A stretch of DNA of 10,981 nucleotides from JBGZFC01 sp041846575. Its GTDB lineage: Bacteria > Bacteroidota > Bacteroidia > Bacteroidales > Dysgonomonadaceae. The notes below the pieces were generated by a model that saw nothing but the letters and a program-made list of their open reading frames with translations, was not told the origin of the DNA and made no database searches. Location of the stretch: NCBI GenBank assembly GCA_041846575.1, contig JBGZFC010000128.1:1-10981 (forward strand), given 5' to 3'. Shown one piece after another: positions 5,936-10,981 of this stretch (the stretch's first letter is position 1; every line of letters starts with the position of its first letter). A program made the position numbers and the translations under genes.

Positions 5936-8900
5936 TTATTTTAATCGTTTCCTAATAGGAATATTAGGTTTAAAACCTGCGATTTGAATAATCTTTTCCT
6001 TTTTTGTCCTCTCAATATGATTTGTATATAAATGCTTTTTTACATAAAATCTCAATATGTTTTTAGCAGTATAATTGTCTTCTACTTCTATAAACAATTT
6101 TTCTAAATCACGAACATTTATACTTCCATAGTACGATTTTATTGCAAAAGTTACGATTTTTGCAGCGGAAGTCCCTATCTTTTCGGAAACAGAATTGTAT
6201 AATTCATCTATGCCTTGCGCACCCACAGAAAACATTAGATTGGTAAAACCATCTATACAAATTCCATAAGACATAAATTGAAGAAATTTGGTGGTTTGCT
6301 TTTTAATTTCTTCTCTATCAATTTTTCTTATAAAATCGCCAAAGGCAATATCATCTTTCTTTTTATCTTCCAAATCATCGCAAATTGCATCTATTATTGA
6401 ATCTTTCTCGCTTTTAAAAATTTCCGCAAAAAAATTGATTAAACGAAAAGTGCTACGATATGCAGTTTCCGTTAGTTCAATCAATTTGTTTTTTTCAAAA
6501 TTTCCCGATTGGTTTTTAACAATTTGTCCTAAAATTCTTATTGTTTGTAATGCTTGATTAATTTCAACAACTTCTTGTGGCATTTTGTAATCATCTTCTA
6601 TTGTATTGCCATTATTTTGTTTTCGCTCTAAATTGTCTTTTTCCTTTTGCTCATTTTTAAATTCATCATTGGGATTTCGGTCTTCAATTTGCACCATTTC
6701 CCCTTGTATTTCCTGTATAAATTGATAAATAAAAACAGAAAAAGGGTCAGTAGTTTCCAACGTAATAGGTGCAATTTTCTCAAAAGGCAGGTTGCTTGCA
6801 AAAATGATATTCTCTAATAGTGTTTGTGCTTTTGTGTGGTGAGTGAGGAATATTAAAATATTAGCATTTTTTTCAAGGTGAATGTTATTACACAAATCAT
6901 ATATCAACGACTCATACTTATCAATATCGTCCGCGATTTTTTGAGCAACCAAAAAATAGAAAATGTATTTGTATGAAAAGACATAATACTCATCATCAAA
7001 TTTTAGAATATTAGCATTTGTTAGATTTTTAAGAATTTGAGAGGAATTGTGTGTCGTCAGATAAGTTTCTTTGAATTTGACAAAAAATGTTTCAAAATCG
7101 GGGACAGTAAAAAAGTCTCTTTTATTATCAAATAGATAAAAAGATAATTCTTTCAACAAATTAAAATATCCGTTCAAATGTTTTTCTAATCCTTCTTTAA
7201 CTAATCCCGCCGTAATCAAAGCGTGATAACAGTGAGCATAAGAGGTTTGAGAAAAATCTTGGAAAATTTGATTATCTAAACTTTGCAAAATTGTTAAAAC
7301 AAAAATGGGATATGAAGGCATTAAGCGATTGCCAATTAAAGCATTTACTTCATTAAAGCGAAGTTGGAGTAATTTTGAGATTTGTTCTTCTCTTACAGTC
7401 ATCACATTTTCCCCAATTCGCAACCATTGTTCTATCAATTCCCCTCTTTTTTCATAACCTAATGGAAGCAATCTATATTTGTCATAACCTCTTAAAACAT
7501 TAATTTCATCAACTGCTAAATTAGATATTGTTGTATTACTTGTTGTTATGATAATATAATTAAAATGCTCATCTAAATTTTTCAATAAATTTGCTTTGTA
7601 TTTGGGATTTAGTGCTGTATTTTGCAAATTGTCGAACAACAAAACCCTTTTGTGCTGTTGAAAAACCAAATCTACATTACTGTTATCATATTGTTCTTTT
7701 ATCGCTTTCTTTACAACATCTCTAATATCAGTTGTTTTAACATACTTGCCACGAATATAAATAGGCAAAAACCCATTGTCATATAGATTTTTATAAAATG
7801 AAAACAATAGAGTTGTTTTACCCGATTGGTCATCACCCTCAATTACAATTTTTATATTTTCTTCTTTTTTTATTTGCTCTAATAATTCCTTTGAATCAGT
7901 GTATTGTATCACATCGTCGTCTTTGATTGGCTCTAAATCAGGAAAGATAAAGACATCTGAAATTCCTAAATTTTCCTTTTTCGAATGTTTTAGAGGTATC
8001 TTTAGTGTATTTATTTTCGAGGTAAACTCATCCGTCAAAGAAAAAACTCTTTTTTCTTTTTTTTGCAATGTGAATGTATCTTTGGCTTCAACTAAATAAA
8101 TATTCTCGTGCCACGAATATACTTTACAAGTTGTATTATTTGAAGTTAAATCAATGTCAAAGTAATTAAAACCTGTTTCATCTGGTTTGTCTTTTTGAAA
8201 TGCTTTACCTTCTGAAAAAATTACATTATTTTTTTTCTGTTGAATATGTTTGACTTGCCCTTTGTCGTGTTCGTGTCCAAAAAGAACAATGTTAGAAGAA
8301 TTTATTAAATGCTCTTCAAATCTTGCTTTATTATTGTTTTGAGTATTTGGGGAAAGCCAATTTAAAGGATGGTGAAATAAAGAAATAGTAATTTTTCCAC
8401 TATCGTTGTCAATAAATTTATTTTCAGGTATTACTATTTCACCACATTTTTCTTCTTTTTCGGACATCCAACTGCTGTTGTAACAATGAAATACAATTTT
8501 ATTATTCAGATATGGAGTAAATTCTATTGCATAAGAAATTTTATCTGTTGGTATTATGTCGTCGTTAATTTCTTTATAAAAGTTCCAAAAATTATCTTGT
8601 ATGGCAAGCATATCATCAAAATAATCGCTTTCTTCAATAACATCTTTCAGGCAATCTTTTAGGATTGTTTTTCTCGTAGATTTCACATTATCAAAACAAC
8701 AGTCGTGATTGCCTGGAACTAAAATGACTTTAATTTGTAAGACACTATGGGCTGGTTTGATTTTTTCTTGCAATGTGGATAAAAATCCTTTCGCTTTTGC
8801 ATATTCGTCAATTCTACCAAATTTTGCAATATCCCCTGTAATAACAATATACAAATGTGATATTTGCTTTACGTCATAATTGCAAGCATTCGCAATAGCA

Positions 8901-8968
8901 TCAACTTTGTCTAAATAGTTGTCGCTTTCTATATGTAAGTCGCTTAAATGTAAAATGCCTATTTTCAT
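5936..8968 (-). CDS. Calcineurin-like metallophosphoesterase fused to a P-loop (STAND/NACHT-like) NTPase
   Basis: 1010 residues, cytoplasmic, no signal or membrane segment. Residues 1-~290 hold all metallophosphoesterase motifs: SDLH (9-12), GD (45-46), GNHD (86-89), HH (199-200) and GHEH (231-234). The dinuclear metal site is therefore complete; the layout resembles class III cyclic-nucleotide phosphodiesterases (CpdA/Rv0805 type), though the substrate could be a nucleotide, nucleic acid or phosphoprotein. A linker follows. The NTPase has Walker A GDDQSGKTT (378-386), a Walker B-like RVLLFDN (441-447) and a sensor-like strand IIITTS (472-477). The next ~500 residues look helical, with a charged low-complexity stretch near 755-795. 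Effector-NTPase-long sensor is the plan of STAND defence proteins such as Avs, but I cannot name a described system with this combination. It lies 3 nt after the regulator gene and heads the R-M operon. Inference: a phage- or damage-triggered phosphoesterase. Confidence 0.85.
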   Translation of the reverse strand: MKIGILHLSDLHIESDNYLDKVDAIANACNYDVKQISHLYIVITGDIAKFGRIDEYAKAKGFLSTLQEKIKPAHSVLQIKVILVPGNHDCCFDNVKSTRKTILKDCLKDVIEESDYFDDMLAIQDNFWNFYKEINDDIIPTDKISYAIEFTPYLNNKIVFHCYNSSWMSEKEEKCGEIVIPENKFIDNDSGKITISLFHHPLNWLSPNTQNNNKARFEEHLINSSNIVLFGHEHDKGQVKHIQQKKNNVIFSEGKAFQKDKPDETGFNYFDIDLTSNNTTCKVYSWHENIYLVEAKDTFTLQKKEKRVFSLTDEFTSKINTLKIPLKHSKKENLGISDVFIFPDLEPIKDDDVIQYTDSKELLEQIKKEENIKIVIEGDDQSGKTTLLFSFYKNLYDNGFLPIYIRGKYVKTTDIRDVVKKAIKEQYDNSNVDLVFQQHKRVLLFDNLQNTALNPKYKANLLKNLDEHFNYIIITTSNTTISNLAVDEINVLRGYDKYRLLPLGYEKRGELIEQWLRIGENVMTVREEQISKLLQLRFNEVNALIGNRLMPSYPIFVLTILQSLDNQIFQDFSQTSYAHCYHALITAGLVKEGLEKHLNGYFNLLKELSFYLFDNKRDFFTVPDFETFFVKFKETYLTTHNSSQILKNLTNANILKFDDEYYVFSYKYIFYFLVAQKIADDIDKYESLIYDLCNNIHLEKNANILIFLTHHTKAQTLLENIIFASNLPFEKIAPITLETTDPFSVFIYQFIQEIQGEMVQIEDRNPNDEFKNEQKEKDNLERKQNNGNTIEDDYKMPQEVVEINQALQTIRILGQIVKNQSGNFEKNKLIELTETAYRSTFRLINFFAEIFKSEKDSIIDAICDDLEDKKKDDIAFGDFIRKIDREEIKKQTTKFLQFMSYGICIDGFTNLMFSVGAQGIDELYNSVSEKIGTSAAKIVTFAIKSYYGSINVRDLEKLFIEVEDNYTAKNILRFYVKKHLYTNHIERTKKEKIIQIAGFKPNIPIRKRLK

Positions 8969-8971
8969 ATT

Positions 8972-9256
8972 TTATTTCTTTATATTTTCTTTTACAATAT
9001 CCAATGCCTTATCTGCAACACTTTGTTCATTGTCCACTACTGAAACAACTTGGTCGGCAAGCAAAAGGGCAAGAAGTTCGTCTTTATCCGTTTCCAGTAA
9101 ATCGGCAATCACCACAACTTGTTCGGCTTTGGCTCGTCGTTCGCCTTTTTCTATTTTGCAATAGGTTGCCGTATCAATATCCAAGGTAGTCGCCAATTTT
9201 CGTTGCGGTAGTTGTCGTTCTTCTCGTAATTGTCTTATCCGTTCTACAAATTTCAT
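8972..9256 (-). CDS. XRE-family HTH regulator, controller-like
   Basis: 94 residues from the ATG at 9256. Residues 3-65 form an XRE (lambda-Cro type) helix-turn-helix: FVERIRQLREERQLPQRKL, then the recognition region DIDTATYCKIEKGER. Size and position at the head of an R-M operon match controller (C) proteins, which delay nuclease expression until methylase is present. Similar proteins preceding R-M genes are common in Bacteroidetes. The frame is open upstream to 9598, but the extra residues cross the promoter and the base-composition boundary and look non-coding. A second ATG at 9277 would add only seven residues and leave a leader of under 10 nt after the TAnnTTTG box. I chose 9256 because family members start at MKFxERI. 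The gene is followed by the metallophosphoesterase-NTPase after 3 nt. Autoregulation through the inverted repeat at 9310..9330 is likely but inferred. Confidence 0.85.
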   Translation of the reverse strand: MKFVERIRQLREERQLPQRKLATTLDIDTATYCKIEKGERRAKAEQVVVIADLLETDKDELLALLLADQVVSVVDNEQSVADKALDIVKENIKK

Positions 9257-9291
9257 TTTATTACCATATTTTTTCATCGCGAATATTTTAG

Positions 9292-9299
9292 CAAAAATA
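9292..9299 (-). promoter_or_regulatory. -7 box of the defence operon promoter
   Basis: The minus strand reads TATTTTTG, an exact TAnnTTTG match, placed 36 nt before the chosen HTH start. No TTG is seen at the -33 distance (9318..9320 reads ATC), so the promoter may be weak or need activation. It is the only promoter-like site I noted for the eight-gene operon. Confidence 0.6.
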
Positions 9300-9309
9300 C
9301 AACTTTTAT

Positions 9310-9330
9310 ATGAATTAGATATTGATTCAT
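9310..9330. promoter_or_regulatory. Inverted repeat, candidate operator of the XRE regulator
   Basis: ATGAAT (9310..9315) and ATTCAT (9325..9330) form 6-bp arms around a 9-nt spacer. The site covers the place of the missing -33 element, 10 nt upstream of the -7 box. Controller proteins bind such dyads to activate or repress their own promoter. AT-richness makes a chance dyad possible. Confidence 0.45.
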
Positions 9331-9803
9331 TTGGATAGTTATCAACAAAATTATTGGTAGTTTTGGGAATGGTTATAGTGTTTGGGAAAATGACAGATAA
9401 CGATATGTTTTTACTGTCCGATTTCTGCAACCAATGGCTGAATAATTCCATTCGTACAATATTCAGTGTAAAACCGTGCCATATTCCACATATTTTGCAT
9501 CCCGAATTCCTGTATTTCGGGGAATTCCTTTTGTCTGCGAAAGGTTCTTCCACTACGGATTTTCCTTGGCATGACACGGCTGCTGCCCAGAGATGCACTT
9601 GTCCGTAATTCTGCCGTTTTCCCAGGAAACCGGTACCGGATATGTTCCGTGAAACTTTGTCCGTTAGCTCTTGATGGCGAGAATGTCCTGATTTTTACGG
9701 TATCGGGCAGGGTGATGTCGAAAAAGATACTGTTTTTCGTCCGTAACCGAGTACCTTTTCTCCGGTTTTCCGCTTTCAGGTGCATTTTTTTTGCCTTCCC
9801 ACT
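9331..9803. other. Right island edge and resident intergenic region without a convincing gene
   Basis: Base use changes from AT-rich to balanced around 9400-9440, marking the right limit of the island. Open frames here (minus 9411..9860, plus 9354..9608 and 9571..9882) overlap one another on both strands, carry no recognisable motif and have no promoter, so I do not call them. A small hairpin-capable sequence CCCGAA (9501..9506) / TTCGGG (9516..9521) is present without a following U-run. The stretch may be an eroded gene or plain intergenic DNA. Confidence 0.5.
9387..9401 (-). repeat. Right copy of a 15-bp inverted repeat bracketing the island
   Basis: The minus strand reads GTTATCTGTCATTTT, matching 1215..1229 on the plus strand at 14 of 15 bases. 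It lies about 130 bp upstream of the regulator start, close to the point where base composition changes. It may mark the element's end or be coincidence. Confidence 0.35.
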
Positions 9804-9830
9804 GCAAAAACTCCCACAATTGGGGTATTG
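9804..9830 (+). promoter_or_regulatory. Conserved upstream element (right copy), possible operator/activator site
   Basis: 27 nt: GCAAAAA, then CTCCCACAATTGGGG, then TATTG. It matches the element before the TPR gene except for one indel and two substitutions, and keeps the TCCCA...TGGG inverted repeat (one arm mismatch). Its terminal TTG again serves as the -33 element. Confidence 0.65.
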
Positions 9831-9856
9831 CGTTTGTGGAGAGGGCTGTAATTTTG
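9828..9856 (+). promoter_or_regulatory. Bacteroidetes-type promoter of the BspA-like gene
   Basis: TTG (9828..9830), an 18-nt spacer, then TAATTTTG (9849..9856), an exact TAnnTTTG match. The expected start of transcription, near 9861-9863, leaves a leader of about 34 nt before the ATG at 9896. Confidence 0.75.
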
Positions 9857-9895
9857 CCACATTATTAAGATGTATGTATTAAAAATGACAACACT

Positions 9896-10981
9896 ATGAA
9901 AAGGATTTTGTTTATCGCCCTTCTGGGCATCATGGCAATGGGACTTGCCTCTTGTTCTAAGGATAATAACGTAGAGGAATACGGCACAGACGACCCTTCG
10001 GGTTATAAAATGTTCACGTCGGTTTCTTCACTTACAACGTGGCTTGCCAAACAACCGGTCAATACCCCCGAATCGGTACATAAGGTGGGTTTGAAAAATA
10101 TCAATCTCGACAATGGAAACAACTGGGGAGATTTAGGGAGAGGAATCAAAACGGGGCAGGTTTACATCGACTTGGACTTGACGAACTGCAAGGGAACGGC
10201 AATACCCGACGGTTATCAGGAACAGGAGAATAATTATCCCTACACTACTACCACAACGTATGGCGTATTCATCGAAAACGACTATATTACGGCAATCAAA
10301 TTGCCCGCCACGCTCAAAACCGTCGGCAAGTGGGCATTCAAGAGTTGCACCTATCTCAATTCGGTAGCCCTGCCCGAAGGACTTACCGGCATTCACGCCC
10401 ATGCGTTTGACAACTGCCTCCGACTTAAAAACATCTCCTTGCCTAAGACGCTGAAAAAAATCGGCGTATCGGCATTCGAAACCTGTCGCCAGCTTCCAAC
10501 CGTAACTATCCCTGCATCGGTTACCGAATGGGAGTATCACAGTTTCTCCGGATGTACCCTCTTGCAATCCGTTACGATAGAAGAGGGCGTAAAAGTTATC
10601 GGCGAACATGCGTTCCGGGACTGTATCCGGCTTCATTCTCTCACGTTGCCCGAAAGCATCGAACGTATAGAGAAAGGTGCATTCCGTCATTGTGCTTCAT
10701 TGAAAAAGATTACGGTCCCGGGCAAGGTAACGGCAATCAGTGACCTGACATTTCACGAGTGCCGCAGGCTTTCCGAGATAGTGCTTCCGCAAGGAATAAA
10801 GAGCATCGGCGAACACGCTTTCGCGAAATGTTGGGAATTGCAGTCCATCAATTTACCTGCCTCTCTAGAAACGATAGACAAATATGCTTTCGATGATTGC
10901 TATAATCTTCCTCAGGAAATGGAGATACCTGACAAGGTAAAGGAAATAGGACAGAACGCCTTTGATGGGTCAAGTATTTCA
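9896..10981 (+). CDS. BspA-like leucine-rich-repeat surface lipoprotein, 5' part
   Basis: Partial: 362 codons open to the right edge. The N-terminus is a lipoprotein signal, with a basic start, a hydrophobic core and lipobox LASC and the lipidated Cys20. The next residues SKDNN resemble the acidic/Lys export tag that sends Bacteroidetes lipoproteins to the cell surface. Residues 21-~130 are a spacer domain I do not recognise. From ~131 there are nine ~23-residue repeats plus a tenth started, each of the form I-x-x-I-x-x-x-A-F-x-x-C-x-x-L-x-x-I-x-L-P. These are BspA/Treponema-type LRRs (LRR_5), a solenoid used in adhesion and protein binding. Repeat four has Ser for Ala in the A-F position and repeat seven has Thr. 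Base use is balanced, as in the TPR gene and unlike the island. The start is fixed by the lipobox signal and the promoter 40 nt upstream. The exact ligand is unknown. Confidence 0.92.
   Translation, partial: MKRILFIALLGIMAMGLASCSKDNNVEEYGTDDPSGYKMFTSVSSLTTWLAKQPVNTPESVHKVGLKNINLDNGNNWGDLGRGIKTGQVYIDLDLTNCKGTAIPDGYQEQENNYPYTTTTTYGVFIENDYITAIKLPATLKTVGKWAFKSCTYLNSVALPEGLTGIHAHAFDNCLRLKNISLPKTLKKIGVSAFETCRQLPTVTIPASVTEWEYHSFSGCTLLQSVTIEEGVKVIGEHAFRDCIRLHSLTLPESIERIEKGAFRHCASLKKITVPGKVTAISDLTFHECRRLSEIVLPQGIKSIGEHAFAKCWELQSINLPASLETIDKYAFDDCYNLPQEMEIPDKVKEIGQNAFDGSSIS

Noticed and set aside
1229..9256. BREX, DISARM or type I R-M locus
   Set aside because: No PglX/PglZ/BrxC, no helicase, no HsdS/HsdR-like genes; the methylases are small solitary type II enzymes.
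9501..9521. CCCGAA/TTCGGG hairpin as terminator
   Set aside because: Six-bp arms, no U-run on either side and no gene ending nearby.
9257..9598. N-terminal extension of the XRE gene to a 208-aa protein
   Set aside because: It crosses the promoter-like box and the base-composition boundary, its residues resemble no domain, and XRE family members start at the chosen Met.
1051..9830. The ~27-bp inverted elements at 1051..1078 and 9804..9830 as terminal repeats of the island
   Set aside because: Both sit at the same distance from a TAnnTTTG box of an outward gene, and the right copy lies ~400 bp outside the composition boundary. A shared promoter element explains this better, though a mobile end is not fully excluded.
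9411..9882. Open frames of 149 aa (minus), 84 and 103 aa (plus) right of the island
   Set aside because: They overlap each other on both strands, have no motif, no promoter and an odd amino-acid composition.
10133..10690. 185-aa frame on the minus strand
   Set aside because: Antisense to the BspA-like repeats.
1..10981. CRISPR arrays, tRNAs, rRNAs, insertion sequences
   Set aside because: No regularly spaced repeats, no tRNA-like arms, and no transposase or integrase motifs noticed on either strand.

Overview
The window looks like a chromosomal segment of a gut-type Bacteroidales species. Three points support this: promoters of the TAnnTTTG type, starts without clear Shine-Dalgarno sequences, and flanking genes typical of the group (a secreted TPR protein and a BspA-like leucine-rich-repeat lipoprotein). 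The genus cannot be fixed from the sequence. The two flanks (1..~1090 and ~9410..10981) have balanced to GC-rich base use. The middle (~1100..9400) is strikingly AT-rich and encodes only on the minus strand, which marks it as an acquired accessory (defence) island between two divergently transcribed resident genes.

Layout. Left: 5' part of a TPR protein gene (minus strand, runs off the left edge) with its promoter at 1025..1053. Middle, read right to left as one tight operon from a promoter at ~9292: (1) a small XRE-type HTH regulator like restriction-modification controller (C) proteins; (2) a 1010-aa fusion of a calcineurin-like metallophosphoesterase with a P-loop (STAND/NACHT-like) NTPase and a long helical C-terminus; (3) a 79-aa protein of unknown function; (4) and (5) two TSPPY-type DNA methyltransferases, probably N4-cytosine; (6) a PLD-family restriction endonuclease of the NgoFVII/BfiI kind; (7) a 123-aa frame that looks like only the C-terminal catalytic part of a PD-(D/E)xK restriction enzyme; (8) a beta-class DPPF DNA methyltransferase with an unusual C-terminal extension. 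Junctions are 3-7 nt gaps or 1-4 nt (once 35 nt) overlaps, so translation is probably coupled throughout. Right: a ~570-nt region without a convincing gene, then a promoter and the 5' part of a BspA-like lipoprotein gene that runs off the right edge.

How it may work. Two m4C-type methylases plus one PLD nuclease match the BfiI/BmrI plan, in which an asymmetric site needs one methylase per strand. The last two genes look like the remains of a second R-M system that has kept its methylase and lost most of its nuclease. The metallophosphoesterase-NTPase and the 79-aa protein sit between the regulator and the R-M genes. They are the least explained part and the best candidate for an undescribed defence module, perhaps a STAND-type sensor/effector that acts when restriction fails or is sabotaged (inference).

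The two resident genes share a nearly identical ~27-bp element with an internal CCCA/TGGG inverted repeat, at the same distance from their TAnnTTTG boxes. This suggests a common regulator in the host.
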